Shown: positions 16,316 through 25,153 of the stretch, in pieces | Position numbering within the stretch: position 1 is the stretch's first letter | How the letters are laid out: every line of letters begins with the position of its first letter | NCBI RefSeq assembly: GCF_018362975.1 | Contig: NZ_CP074371.1 | Location: 1,674,001-1,738,000, forward strand | Origin: Nocardia tengchongensis | GTDB taxonomy: Bacteria; Actinomycetota; Actinomycetes; Mycobacteriales; Mycobacteriaceae | DNA length: 64,000 nucleotides | Direction of reading: 5' to 3' | Notes under the pieces: generated by a model | Databases searched by the model: none | The model's input: the letters and a program-made list of their open reading frames with translations, nothing else | What the model was told of the DNA's origin: nothing | Made by a program: the position numbers and the translations under genes

Positions 16316-17145
16316 CTAATAGCTGATTTTCGCGACCTCGGGCTCCGCATTCCGGCGCAGGTCGCGACCGATCCTCAGGGTGAAGAGCAGGACCGCCACG
16401 GCGGTGAGAGCCAGCAGTATGTAGCCGAAGGTGTATTCCTCGCTTGCGCTGTACACCGCGCCCATGACCAGCGGCGGGAAGTAACCGCCGAGTCCGCCCG
16501 CCGCGCCGACCAGACCGGTCACCGTGCCGACACGCGCGGGATCGACCAGCTCGGCGATGAGCGCGAACACGCCGCCGGTGCCGAGGCCGAGGAAGAAGGC
16601 CATCAGGATCAGGCTGAGCCCGGCGGGGATCTCGGGTCGGGGCTCGAACGCCAGCACGATCGCCATCACCGCCGCACCCGCGAACGAGATGACCAGCACC
16701 CGGATGGGTCCGATCTCGTCGGACAGCGTGCCGCCGAGCGGGCGGGCCAGCACGCCCGCGATGGAGAAGCCCGCGGTGCGCGGGCCGGCCTCGGACTGCG
16801 AGAACTCGTACACGTTCCTGAGCACCGTCGGCAGGTAGGTGGAGAACGCGACGAAACCGCCGAACGCGAGCGCGTACAGGGTGGAGCCCTGCCAGGTGGC
16901 CTTCTGTTTCAGCGCGTCCATGATCCGCGGCACATGAACCGTCCGCCGAACTTGTCCGTGAGCACGCCGACCGGAATCCGGCCCAGGGATCCGACCAGCA
17001 TCAGGGTGGCGACCAGCAGCGATTGCTGTCCGGGGGACAGGTCCAGCTGTTTGGTATAGCTGCTCGATAGCGGACCGATCAGATTCCAGGCCCAGAAGGT
17101 CAAAGCGAAGGCGATCGTAGCGAGTGTCAGATTTCTCGCGTTCAT
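16316..17145 (-). pseudogene. narK: nitrate/nitrite MFS transporter with internal deletion
   Basis: The first 70 residues (TM1-2, SLGRIPVGVLTDKFGGR) and last 200 residues match NarK-type transporters. The second nitrate signature is present in GLGTGGVFALIAELVDP and GLVGAAGGLGGYFPPLVMG. Full-length NarK has about 430 residues; here only about 275 remain and the halves are in different frames, joined near 16930. The missing part should contain TM3-6 and the first nitrate signature. An AAAAGGG ribosome binding site precedes the ATG at 17145. Transport is very unlikely. No nitrate reductase genes are nearby. It could be a real deletion or an assembly collapse. Confidence 0.75.
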
Positions 17146-17269
17146 CCCTTTTGTCTAACAGATACGCAGGTAGAACGGACTAAATTCGGCCATTTCGGCG
17201 CGCCTCACGACGCCGTGCGGCCCCGTCCGCAGCATGTCTGCTGTCAGCTTGCGGATCCAGGAGGAGCAT

Positions 17270-18934
17270 GTGAAGTTGTGGCGATCCCGCCGGTGCCCGG
17301 CGGCTCTGCTGCCGGCCCTGGCGGGTGCGATCGCGGTCGCCGGAGTCGTGGCCCAGGCCGGGCAGCCGTTGCCCGCGCGGGCCGAGCCGTCGAGCGACCT
17401 TCCCCTCGTCATCGACGTCAGCGCACCGCAGGACGGCCAGTGCACCGGCCCGCTGCGCGGCACCACCGCCGTCTACTTCCCGCCGGGCGTCGGCTCGCAC
17501 GCCGAGGTGGAGTGGCGGATTCTCGGTGGCGGCCAGCCGATTCGGAGCGGCATCACGGTGGTGCAGAACGACGTGATGACGGTCGGCTTCGACATCCGCC
17601 ACGACGAGCTGCCCGCCGACGGCCTGCTCCGCGTGGACGCCCGCGCTCGCGTCCCGGGCGGTGCGGTCGGCGGCTACGGCAAGCCGTGGAACTTCCGGGT
17701 GAACCGGGATTGCCGTCCGCTGCACGTGGTCTCGGTCGGCGACTCGGTGCTGTGGGGCCAATCGGTGCTCGGCGGCGCGAGCCAGGACCGCAAGCACCGG
17801 TTCGCGACCGTGTTCGCGGACGCCCTGGGCGCCCGCACCGGACGTGGCGCCATCCTGCACGACTACACCGCCTCCGGCGCGGCCCTGGACGCGCCCGCCG
17901 AGCACCCGAGCGGCAAGTGCCCGGGCGGCGACGCCACCCTGGACGTGTTCTGCCAGCTCGCCAAGGCCACCGCCGACGCCACCGCCAACGGGTACCCGGT
18001 CGACCTGGTGCTGCTCGACGGCTGCCTCAACGACCTGGACCCGGTCTTCGGCATCCCGGTCGGCGTCACCCCGGGCACCCAGGATCTGGCGGCCGCGGTG
18101 CACCGCGAATGCGGCGGGGTGGGCGCGGACGCGGTGAATCCGGCGGCCGCCGTGCCCTACTTCAGCGGGGCCGCCCTCGGCTACGGCGGGCGCGGCATGC
18201 GGGACGCCGTGCAAGCTGCCCATCAGCTGCCGGGCATGCCGAAGGTGCTGGTGGGCAACTACTTTCACGGCTACGACGGGGAGCGGGTGCCGGAGTCGCT
18301 GACCCAGCGCTGGTCGGAGTTCGTGCGGGTGTCCTCGGAGTTGTTCCGGCAGGCCGCCGCCGACGCCAATACGGCGGCGGGGGAGGAGTACGCCGCGGCC
18401 GCGGATGGGCTGTTCACCCAGGATGCGGTGCCGGTCGCTCCGGATGCCGCACCCGGCGCCCGGGACATCGCCCAGCCCGTCGACCGCACACCGGCCATGA
18501 ACCCGCTCGGCGACGAGGCAGTCTCGCTGCGCCTGCTGGCCTGCCCGCCGGCCAACGAGCTGCCGCAGTGCCGGGCCATCCCGTCAGTGACACCCACCGA
18601 CCTGGACGCGGCTCGCAAATACGCGGAGGCGTTCCTGTTGAACCCGCGCATCAGTGAATGGTTCGGCGGCAGCGAACCATTCGGTGACGGCTTCACCGCT
18701 TCGGACGTGACCGCCCCGCTCGGGAACGCGATCAGTTTCGATGCCGCGCGGGCGGGCGGCGCCATCCGCCGCTACGACTGGTACTTCGGTGACGGCTCGC
18801 ACGAGGCCACCACCGATCCGGCCGCCTCGCACGTCTACAACGGTCGTGGCCCGAACCTGCCGCGGCTGGTGGTCACCGACATGACCGGGCACCGCAGTCT
18901 GTACGAGCTGGCCCAGCCCATCACGGTGGGCTGA
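17270..18934 (+). CDS. secreted SGNH/GDSL hydrolase with C-terminal PKD-like domain
   Basis: A 554-residue exported protein. Signal peptide at residues 1-40 (basic start, then ALLPALAGAIAVAGVVAQAG). The SGNH catalytic Ser is in SVGDSVLWGQS; the block with Asn/Asp is VLLDGCLNDLD. A PKD-like beta-sandwich with the signature YDWYFGDG sits near residue 510. The family hydrolyses ester bonds of lipids or polysaccharide acetyl groups; mycolata also use SGNH enzymes on envelope lipids. GTG at 17270 is preceded by CAGGAGGAG. It is divergent from the broken narK by 124 bp and monocistronic. Substrate unknown. Confidence 0.85.
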   Translation: MKLWRSRRCPAALLPALAGAIAVAGVVAQAGQPLPARAEPSSDLPLVIDVSAPQDGQCTGPLRGTTAVYFPPGVGSHAEVEWRILGGGQPIRSGITVVQNDVMTVGFDIRHDELPADGLLRVDARARVPGGAVGGYGKPWNFRVNRDCRPLHVVSVGDSVLWGQSVLGGASQDRKHRFATVFADALGARTGRGAILHDYTASGAALDAPAEHPSGKCPGGDATLDVFCQLAKATADATANGYPVDLVLLDGCLNDLDPVFGIPVGVTPGTQDLAAAVHRECGGVGADAVNPAAAVPYFSGAALGYGGRGMRDAVQAAHQLPGMPKVLVGNYFHGYDGERVPESLTQRWSEFVRVSSELFRQAAADANTAAGEEYAAAADGLFTQDAVPVAPDAAPGARDIAQPVDRTPAMNPLGDEAVSLRLLACPPANELPQCRAIPSVTPTDLDAARKYAEAFLLNPRISEWFGGSEPFGDGFTASDVTAPLGNAISFDAARAGGAIRRYDWYFGDGSHEATTDPAASHVYNGRGPNLPRLVVTDMTGHRSLYELAQPITVG

Positions 18935-18935
18935 G

Positions 18936-19937
18936 TCAGGAGTGGAGCGCGGTTACCAGGGCGGCGATGGCGTCATCGCTGACCTGGTAACCCGGGAAGT
19001 AGCAGCAGACGCGAGCGGCGGTGTCGCCGAACCGGGTTCGGATCTGCGCGGCGCAGGCGGCGGGCGTACCGCTGACGGTGAGGGCGTCCACCATGGTGTC
19101 GTCGATCAGCCCGGCCATCTCGCGCCAGCGCCCCTGCTTGGACAGCAGGTTGAGCTCGGGTTGCAGGTCGGCCCAGCCCTCGACCTCCAGCACCGGGCGG
19201 TAGGCGGGCGTGGAACCATAGAACGCCAGCAGGTTTCGCACCGCCCGGCGGGCCGTGGCCAGCTCCTCGTCCGTATCACCCATGGCCACAATGGCTTCCA
19301 CGATGATCTCGAACGGCCGGGTCGAGTCTCCGCGGCCCTTGCCGACCGCGGCGAGGGTCCGCTCCCGGAAGTGCCGCTCGGTGTTGAACGGCATGACCAG
19401 CAGTCCGTCCGCCACCTCGGCCGCCATCGCGGTCATCCGCGGACCCAGCGCGCCGACCAGCACCGGTGGCGCGCCGAAGGGATTCGGCCCCGGATCGAAC
19501 TGCGGCGGCATCAGCGTGTGCTGCCAGAACCGCCCGCGATAGTCGAGTCGCTCCCCGTGCTGCCAGGCGCGCAGGATGGCCTGCACCGCGAGCACCGTGT
19601 CCCGCATTCGCTCCACGGGCTCGGACCACACACTGCCGTAGCGCTTTTCGATGTGCGGCCGGATCTGGCTGCCCAGTCCGAGCCGGAACCGCCCGCCCGA
19701 CAGCGCCTGCAGATCCCATGCCGTGTGCGCGAGGTGCATCGGGCTGCGCGGGAACGCCATGGCCACATTGGTCATGATGTCGGTCCCGGCGGTGGCGGCC
19801 AGGGTGAGCGGCGCGAACACGTCGTGCGCGCCCTCGAAGGTGAACACGCCGTCCACCCCGAGGTCGCGCAATCGCGCGGCGCGCGTGGCGGATTCGGCGA
19901 GTGGCGCGTTGAGCCACAGATCGACGGGCAGGGACAC
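18936..19937 (-). CDS. LLM-class F420-dependent oxidoreductase
   Basis: A 333-residue TIM-barrel flavin/F420 enzyme. Family marks include GVDGVFTFEGAHDVFAPL, SGGRFRLGLGSQIRPHIEKRYG and PPVLVGALGPRMTAMAAEVADGLL. It resembles the mycobacterial group TIGR03617. Such enzymes use F420H2 to reduce or oxidise small lipophilic substrates; the actual reaction is not predictable. It is separated from the upstream GMC gene by a strong terminator, so it has its own promoter in the short leader. Convergent with the SGNH hydrolase, whose stop is one base away. Confidence 0.88.
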   Translation of the reverse strand: MSLPVDLWLNAPLAESATRAARLRDLGVDGVFTFEGAHDVFAPLTLAATAGTDIMTNVAMAFPRSPMHLAHTAWDLQALSGGRFRLGLGSQIRPHIEKRYGSVWSEPVERMRDTVLAVQAILRAWQHGERLDYRGRFWQHTLMPPQFDPGPNPFGAPPVLVGALGPRMTAMAAEVADGLLVMPFNTERHFRERTLAAVGKGRGDSTRPFEIIVEAIVAMGDTDEELATARRAVRNLLAFYGSTPAYRPVLEVEGWADLQPELNLLSKQGRWREMAGLIDDTMVDALTVSGTPAACAAQIRTRFGDTAARVCCYFPGYQVSDDAIAALVTALHS

Positions 19938-19959
19938 CGCGGACTCCTCGGGAAAAGAG

Positions 19960-19998
19960 AACAGCCCCGGGCCGAGAGGTAGGAGGCCCGGGGCTGTT
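19960..19998 (-). terminator. terminator after the GMC oxidoreductase gene
   Basis: ACAGCCCCGGGCC (19961-19973) and GGCCCGGGGCTGT (19985-19997) form a perfect 13-bp stem, extended by A-T at the base, with an 11-base loop. It separates the two minus-strand genes. Confidence 0.8.
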
Positions 19999-20082
19999 CC
20001 GGATCAGCGATGGTCGTGTGCCGCTGACCCGCGCGTCGGAGCTACCAGGGAAGTAGCAGTCTCCGGCACGGCTTGGTGGGGA

Positions 20083-21717
20083 TTACTGGCCGGCGAGGAT
20101 GAACTCCGCGGCCTTCTCGCCGATCATGTAGCTCGGCGCGTTGGTGTTGCCACCGGTGATGCTGGGCATGATCGAGGCGTCGGCGACGCGCAGGCCCTCG
20201 ATGCCGTGCACCTTCAGGGTCGGGTCGACGACCGCGCGCTCGTCCACGCCCATGCGGCAGGTGCCGACCGGGTGGTAGATGGAGTGCACGCGGTTGGGCA
20301 GCTCGCGGCGCAGCGCGGTGTCGTCCGCGAACTGCTTGCCGGGGAAGAAGTTCTCGGTCCAGTCGCCCGCGATGCTCTTGTGCGACATGACATCCTGGAT
20401 CATCTTGATGCCCTCGACCAGGAACTCGGTGTCCCACGGGTCGGTCAGGTAGCCCGGGTCGATGAGCGGCGCGGCGAACGGGTCGTTCGAGGCCAGCTTC
20501 ATCTCGCCGCGGCTCTTCGGGTAGATGAGCGACGGCATGATGGTGAAGGCCGGGCGCCGGTCCACCAGGTGCAGCTTGTCGGCGTCCTGGTTGGGCGTCG
20601 GGTAGCTCCACGGCAGGGTGTGGATCTGCATGTCCGGGTGGTCGCCCTCGGCGAACTTGGTCTTGACGAAGCCGGCGGCCTCGAAGACGGTGCGGCCCAT
20701 GAATGAGCTGCCCGGGTTGCGCATCTCCTTGAGGATGCCGCGCGCGAAGTAGGTCGGGATGCCGCGGTGGATGGCCTTCTTGGACACGAAGGTCATCGGC
20801 ACGAAGAGGTGGTCGTGCAGGTTCTGGCCGACCGGCAGGTCCGCGACCACGTCGATGCCGTGCTCGCGCAGCTGCGCGGCCGGGCCGATGCCCGAGAGCA
20901 TGAGCAGCTGCGGGGAGCCGATCACACCACCGGAGACGATGACCTCCTTGGCGGCCTTCACGATCCGGCGGGTGCCGTTCTTCTCGGCGATCTCGACGCC
21001 GGTGGCGCGGCCGTTCTCGATCACGACGCGGGTGGCGTGCACGTGCGTCAGCACGGTCAGCTCCGAGTTCGGCATGTTGGTGATGAAGCCGCGCGAGGAG
21101 CTGTAGCGGACGCCGTCTTTCACGCTCTGCTGGAAGATCGACAGACCCTCCTGCGACTCGCCGTTGTAGTCCTTGATGATCGGCGCGCCGAGGGTCTCGG
21201 AGGCGGCGGTCATGAACTCTTCGGCGATCGGGGTGATCTCGCGGGGGCGGGTCACCTCGATCGGGCCGCCGGTGGCGCGGTAGTCGTCCGCACCGTCGAC
21301 CCAGTTCTCCAGCCGCTTGTAGGCGGGCAGGACCTCGTCGTAGCTCCAGCCCTTGTTGCCCTCGGCGGCCCAGGAGTCGAAGTTGGCCTTGTTGCCGCGC
21401 ACGTAGAGCATGCCGTTGACCGAGGACGAGCCGCCGAGCACCTTGCCGCGGGTCATCGGGATCTTGCGGTCGTTGGCGTGCTTCTGCGGGACCGAGTACT
21501 GCTTCCAGGTCACCAGCTTCTTCAGCTGCGGGACGGTGTGAACCATCGAGATCATGCCGGGCCGGGTGACGAGCTGGGTGTTGTCCTTGCGCCCGGCCTC
21601 CAGCAGAATCACGCTCGCGCCGGACTGGGCGAGCCGCCCGGCCAGAACCGCGCCGGCGCTGCCCGCGCCAACGACGACGTAATCGGCTTCGGACGTGGAG
21701 CCCGGGGAAGCGGTCAT
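20083..21717 (-). CDS. GMC-family FAD oxidoreductase (choline/alcohol dehydrogenase-like)
   Basis: A 544-residue flavoprotein. FAD-binding VVGAGSAGAVLAGRL and ILLEAGRKDN lie near the start, followed by the GMC signatures GGSSSVNGMLYVRGN and SGGVIGSPQLLMLSGIGP. The C-terminal active-site region is HPVGTCRMGVDERAVVDP, then ITGGNTNAPSYMIGEKAA. The family oxidises alcohols with oxygen or a quinone/protein acceptor. There is no signal peptide. A perfect KstR-type palindrome lies 39-52 bp upstream of its ATG and it is divergent from cyp125, so I infer a role in sterol or steroid-alcohol oxidation. It is not recognisably the ChoD cholesterol oxidase. Confidence 0.85.
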   Translation of the reverse strand: MTASPGSTSEADYVVVGAGSAGAVLAGRLAQSGASVILLEAGRKDNTQLVTRPGMISMVHTVPQLKKLVTWKQYSVPQKHANDRKIPMTRGKVLGGSSSVNGMLYVRGNKANFDSWAAEGNKGWSYDEVLPAYKRLENWVDGADDYRATGGPIEVTRPREITPIAEEFMTAASETLGAPIIKDYNGESQEGLSIFQQSVKDGVRYSSSRGFITNMPNSELTVLTHVHATRVVIENGRATGVEIAEKNGTRRIVKAAKEVIVSGGVIGSPQLLMLSGIGPAAQLREHGIDVVADLPVGQNLHDHLFVPMTFVSKKAIHRGIPTYFARGILKEMRNPGSSFMGRTVFEAAGFVKTKFAEGDHPDMQIHTLPWSYPTPNQDADKLHLVDRRPAFTIMPSLIYPKSRGEMKLASNDPFAAPLIDPGYLTDPWDTEFLVEGIKMIQDVMSHKSIAGDWTENFFPGKQFADDTALRRELPNRVHSIYHPVGTCRMGVDERAVVDPTLKVHGIEGLRVADASIMPSITGGNTNAPSYMIGEKAAEFILAGQ

Positions 21718-21755
21718 ATCAGTTACCTCATCTTCGAGTGTGCCTGGCATCACTG

Positions 21756-21769
21756 TAGAACAGGTTCTA
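21756..21769. promoter_or_regulatory. KstR box in front of the GMC gene
   Basis: TAGAACAGGTTCTA fits the 14-bp KstR consensus TNNAACNNGTTNNA at every fixed position and is a perfect palindrome. KstR is the TetR repressor of cholesterol catabolism in mycobacteria and rhodococci; its gene is not in this window. Confidence 0.8.
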
Positions 21770-21869
21770 GTCTGCCGACTCGGTGGACATGCTGTCCAGT
21801 CCCAAGATCGACTTCGGCTCGGAGGCTGGAAACCCTGCCCAGGCACAGGTCGGCATGGTTAAATTCCTG

Positions 21870-21883
21870 TGAAACACGTTCCA
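21870..21883. promoter_or_regulatory. KstR box in front of cyp125
   Basis: TGAAACACGTTCCA matches TNNAACNNGTTNNA at all fixed positions, 39 bp before the cyp125 start. Together with the box at 21756 each divergent gene has its own site. Confidence 0.8.
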
Positions 21884-21922
21884 ATTTCGTGATCATAGCG
21901 GCACCTTGCCGAAGGAGGAACA

Positions 21923-23155
21923 GTGTCTGTTCCGTCACTGCCCGCCGGCTTCGATTTCACCGATCCCGCGCTCTGGGCCGACCGTAGTCCGGTCGCCGAA
22001 TTCGCCCAGCTGCGACGCACCGCACCCGTCTGGTGGAACGCGCAGACCCCCGCCCAGGCCGCGCCCATGGACGACGACGGGTACTGGGTGATCTCCCGGC
22101 ACGAGGACGTCAAGGAGATCTCCCGGCGGCCCGAACTCTGGTCCTCCAACCGCAAGGGCTCGATCATCCGGATGCCCGCCGACTCCGAACCCGAACAGCT
22201 CGAACTCGGCCGCGAAGCCCTGCTGGTGAACATGGATCCGCCCAAGCACACCAAGATCCGGCGCATCGTGTCCAAGGGCTTCACCCCGCGCGCCGTCGAG
22301 GGACTGCGGGCCGCGCTGACCGAACGCGCGGAAAAGATTGTGCGAGAGGCGAAAGCGGCCGGCAGCGGCGATTTCGTGCAGCAGGTGGCGTGCGAACTAC
22401 CGCTGCAGGCCATCGCCGAACTGCTCGGGGTGCCGCAGGACGACCGGTACAAGCTGTTCACCTGGTCCAACCAGCTGATGAACTACGACGACCCGGAATT
22501 CGCGGGCCAGAACATGGTCGCCAACGCCGAACTGCTCGGCTACGCCTACAACATGGCCGAACAGCGCCGCGTCTGCCCGGCCGGCGATATCGTCAGCCAG
22601 CTGGTGAACGCCGACGTCGACGGCGAAGCGCTGGGGTCGGACGAGTTCGGGTTCTTCGTCATCCTGTTGTCGGTCGCGGGCAACGAGACCACCCGCAACG
22701 CCATCGCGCACGGCATGAAGGCCATGGTCGACAACCCCGAGCAGTGGGAGCTGTACAAGCAGCGCCGCCCGCACACCGCGCCCGACGAGATCGTGCGCTG
22801 GGCGACCCCGGTGACCGCCTTCCAGCGGACCGCCACCCAGGACATCGAGATCGGCGGGCAGAAGGTCCTCGAAGGGCAGCGGGTCGGGTTGTTCTACAGC
22901 TCCGCCAACTTCGACGAGGACGTCTTCGAGCGGCCCTTCGACTTCGACGTGCTGCGCGATCCCAATCCGCATGTCGGGTTCGGCGGGACGGGCACGCACT
23001 TCTGTGTGGGCGCGAACCTGGCCCGGCTGGAAATCGACCTGATGTTCAACGCCATCGCCGACGCCATGCCCGATATTCGCGAGGTCGCGCCGCCGCAGCG
23101 GCTGCGCTCGGGCTGGATCAACGGGATCAAGCATTGGCAGGTCAGCTACGCCTGA
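21923..23155 (+). CDS. cyp125: cytochrome P450 CYP125, steroid C26/C27-monooxygenase
   Basis: A 410-residue soluble P450 close to M. tuberculosis CYP125A1 along its length: LPAGFDFTDPALWADR at the start, I-helix SVAGNETTRN, ExxR in DEIVRWATP, haem loop FGGTGTHFCVGANLAR with Cys361, and ending RSGWINGIKHWQVSY. It hydroxylates the terminal side-chain carbon of cholesterol/cholest-4-en-3-one and oxidises it to the acid, the entry to side-chain beta-oxidation. AAGGAGG precedes the GTG start. A KstR box lies upstream. Redox partners must be found elsewhere; the window's ferredoxin sits 12 kb away in the CYP123 operon. Confidence 0.93.
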   Translation: MSVPSLPAGFDFTDPALWADRSPVAEFAQLRRTAPVWWNAQTPAQAAPMDDDGYWVISRHEDVKEISRRPELWSSNRKGSIIRMPADSEPEQLELGREALLVNMDPPKHTKIRRIVSKGFTPRAVEGLRAALTERAEKIVREAKAAGSGDFVQQVACELPLQAIAELLGVPQDDRYKLFTWSNQLMNYDDPEFAGQNMVANAELLGYAYNMAEQRRVCPAGDIVSQLVNADVDGEALGSDEFGFFVILLSVAGNETTRNAIAHGMKAMVDNPEQWELYKQRRPHTAPDEIVRWATPVTAFQRTATQDIEIGGQKVLEGQRVGLFYSSANFDEDVFERPFDFDVLRDPNPHVGFGGTGTHFCVGANLARLEIDLMFNAIADAMPDIREVAPPQRLRSGWINGIKHWQVSYA

Positions 23156-23180
23156 ACCGGTGACCCCGCCGCACCCGTTC

Positions 23181-23194
23181 TATATTCGTGCTTG
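23181..23194 (+). promoter_or_regulatory. -10 element for a leaderless glutathione peroxidase mRNA
   Basis: TATATT (23181-23186) lies seven bases before the GTG at 23194, the distance expected if transcription starts at the codon itself. There is no ribosome binding site between them. Confidence 0.5.
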
Positions 23195-23682
23195 TGACCA
23201 ATCTTCGCGAGATTCCGCTGCGCACCCTGACCGACAAGCCCACCTCGCTGGCCGAGCTGGCCGACAACCAGGTCGTGCTGCTGGTCAATGTCGCCTCCAA
23301 GTGCGGGCTCACCCCGCAGTACTCGGGCCTGGTCGAACTGCAGCAGACCTACGGGCCGCGCGGCTTCACCGTGGTCGGCGTGCCGAGCAACCAGTTCATG
23401 GGCCAGGAGCCCGGCACCGCCGAGGAGATCGCCGAATTCTGCTCGACGACCTACGGCGTGGACTTCCCGCTGCTCGAGAAGAGTGACGTGAACGGTGACG
23501 GCCGGATTCCGCTCTACACCGAGCTGACCCAGGTCGCCGACGCCGACGGCGCCGCCGGGGACATCCAGTGGAACTTCGAGAAGTTCCTGATCGGCCGCGA
23601 CGGCTCGGTGCTGGGCCGTTTCCGCCCGCGCACCGAGCCCAAGGACGCGGCGATCGTCGCCGCCATCGAGGCCGCGCTCTAG
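23194..23682 (+). CDS. glutathione peroxidase-family thiol peroxidase
   Basis: A 162-residue thioredoxin-fold peroxidase. The active-site tetrad is visible: Cys in VASKCGLTPQYSGL, Gln in PSNQFMGQEPG, and Trp-Asn in WNFEKFLIGRDG. It uses Cys rather than selenocysteine. Since mycolata lack glutathione, reduction is more likely by thioredoxin or mycothiol systems. I prefer the second GTG (23194), because a -10 box lies at leaderless distance; GTG 23188 is the alternative. Its stop directly abuts the convergent cyp51 stop. Confidence 0.92.
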   Translation: MTNLREIPLRTLTDKPTSLAELADNQVVLLVNVASKCGLTPQYSGLVELQQTYGPRGFTVVGVPSNQFMGQEPGTAEEIAEFCSTTYGVDFPLLEKSDVNGDGRIPLYTELTQVADADGAAGDIQWNFEKFLIGRDGSVLGRFRPRTEPKDAAIVAAIEAAL

Positions 23683-25047
23683 TCAGTCCTGTGACGGCCG
23701 GGCGCGGCGGCGGTACCGCACCGCGCACGGCTGTTCCAGCTGCACCACCATCTTCGAGTGGTCGTTGCGGTAGCTCTCCGACGGCTGGGCCAGATCGAAT
23801 TCCCAGTCCCGCAACAGGATCGAGAAGATCGCCTTCAACTGCATGAGCGCGAAGGCCGCGCCCACGCAGCGGTGCCGGCCCGCGCCGAACGGGATCCAGT
23901 TCCAGCGGTTGGCCAGATCCTCCTGATTCGGGTCCAGATAGCGGCCCGGATCGAAGTGCTCCGGATTCGGGAAGGCCTCCGGAATCCGGTTGGAGACAGC
24001 GGGACTCGCCGCCACCAGGTCGCCCGGATCGATGCGGTGGCCGCACACCTCGAACTCCTCGCGCGCCACCCGCATCAGAATGATGAGCGGCGGGTGCAGG
24101 CGCAGCGCCTCCTTCAGCACCGCCTCCAGATTCGGAATCTGGCGCAGCGCATGGAAACTCACGTCCGCGCCGTCGGCGTAGAGGGTGTCCAGCTCGGTGA
24201 CGACCTGCCCGAGCACCTCGGGGTGCCGGAGCAATTCGATGATGGTCCACGCGGCCGTTCCGGACGTGGTGTGGTGCCCGGCGAACATCATCGAGATGAA
24301 GATGCCGGTGACCTCGCTGGCCGAGAAGCGCGGCTGGCCCTGCTCGTCGCGCACCGAGACCAGCACGTCGAGCATGTCTCGATCGTCCTTGCCGGTCGGG
24401 GGGTTGGCCATCCGCCCGGCCATGATGTGGCGGACCAGTTTCACCAGCTGATGGCGGGCCTCGTCGCGGCGGCGGAAGCTCTCGATATCGGCGTGCGGGT
24501 CCACGTAGCAGTAGGCGTCGGTGCCGCGCTCCAGCTCGTGGTAGAGGTGCGCGAAGCGGTCGTCGAGTTCCTCGCGGAACTTGGTCCCGATCAGGCAGGC
24601 CGAGGACGTGTAAATGGTGAGTTCGGCGAAGAATTCGAGGAGATCGATCTCGCCTTCGTCGCCCCAGCGGGCCAGCATGCGCTCCACCTCGCGGGCGATG
24701 GTGGTGGCATGGCCGCGCATCTGCTCGGCGCGCAGCGCGGTGTTGTGCAGCATTTCCTTGCGACGCTCCGGTGGCGCGTCGAAGACCACGCCCTCGCCGA
24801 AGATCGGTTTCATGAACGGATAGGCCGCGGCCTGATCGAGTTCGTCGTCGCTCGCGCGGAAGAAGAACTCGTTGGCCTGCGCGCCGGTCAGCAGGATGAC
24901 GTCGCGATCCGCCAATCGGAACGATCCGATATCGCCGCATTCCTCGCGCACCCGTGCCATCAGGGCGATGGGATCGGTGCGGAACTCCTCGAGGTGGCCG
25001 TGCTCATGCTCGCCACCGGATACCGCGCGCGGTTTGACCAGGGTCAT
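23683..25047 (-). CDS. cyp51: cytochrome P450 CYP51, sterol 14-alpha-demethylase
   Basis: A 454-residue P450 nearly collinear with M. tuberculosis CYP51: EHGHLEEFRTDPI, AYPFMKPIFGEGVVFDA (B-C region), I-helix MFAGHHTTSGTA, ExxR in LKEALRLHPP, haem loop FGAGRHRCVGAAFA with Cys394, ending VRYRRR. It removes the 14-alpha-methyl of sterols such as lanosterol/24-methylenedihydrolanosterol. In M. tuberculosis it sits with cyp123, tetR and ferredoxin; here it is next to the tetR but 8 kb from cyp123/ferredoxin. A site AGACACCTGTCCAG lies upstream. Confidence 0.95.
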   Translation of the reverse strand: MTLVKPRAVSGGEHEHGHLEEFRTDPIALMARVREECGDIGSFRLADRDVILLTGAQANEFFFRASDDELDQAAAYPFMKPIFGEGVVFDAPPERRKEMLHNTALRAEQMRGHATTIAREVERMLARWGDEGEIDLLEFFAELTIYTSSACLIGTKFREELDDRFAHLYHELERGTDAYCYVDPHADIESFRRRDEARHQLVKLVRHIMAGRMANPPTGKDDRDMLDVLVSVRDEQGQPRFSASEVTGIFISMMFAGHHTTSGTAAWTIIELLRHPEVLGQVVTELDTLYADGADVSFHALRQIPNLEAVLKEALRLHPPLIILMRVAREEFEVCGHRIDPGDLVAASPAVSNRIPEAFPNPEHFDPGRYLDPNQEDLANRWNWIPFGAGRHRCVGAAFALMQLKAIFSILLRDWEFDLAQPSESYRNDHSKMVVQLEQPCAVRYRRRARPSQD

Positions 25048-25063
25048 CTGTGACCTCCCGGGT

Positions 25064-25077
25064 AGACACCTGTCCAG
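25064..25077. promoter_or_regulatory. TetR-type operator upstream of cyp51
   Basis: AGACACCTGTCCAG, one of four members of the motif AGACACNTGTCCRG in this window, 17 bp before the cyp51 start. I assign it to the TetR gene immediately upstream (inference). Confidence 0.65.
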
Positions 25078-25153
25078 ACGGTACTACGGAAGGGATTACA
25101 CAGCAAGGGATCTCGCGGATTCGCGCGAAATCAGGGAATGGTGGATCCGATTA

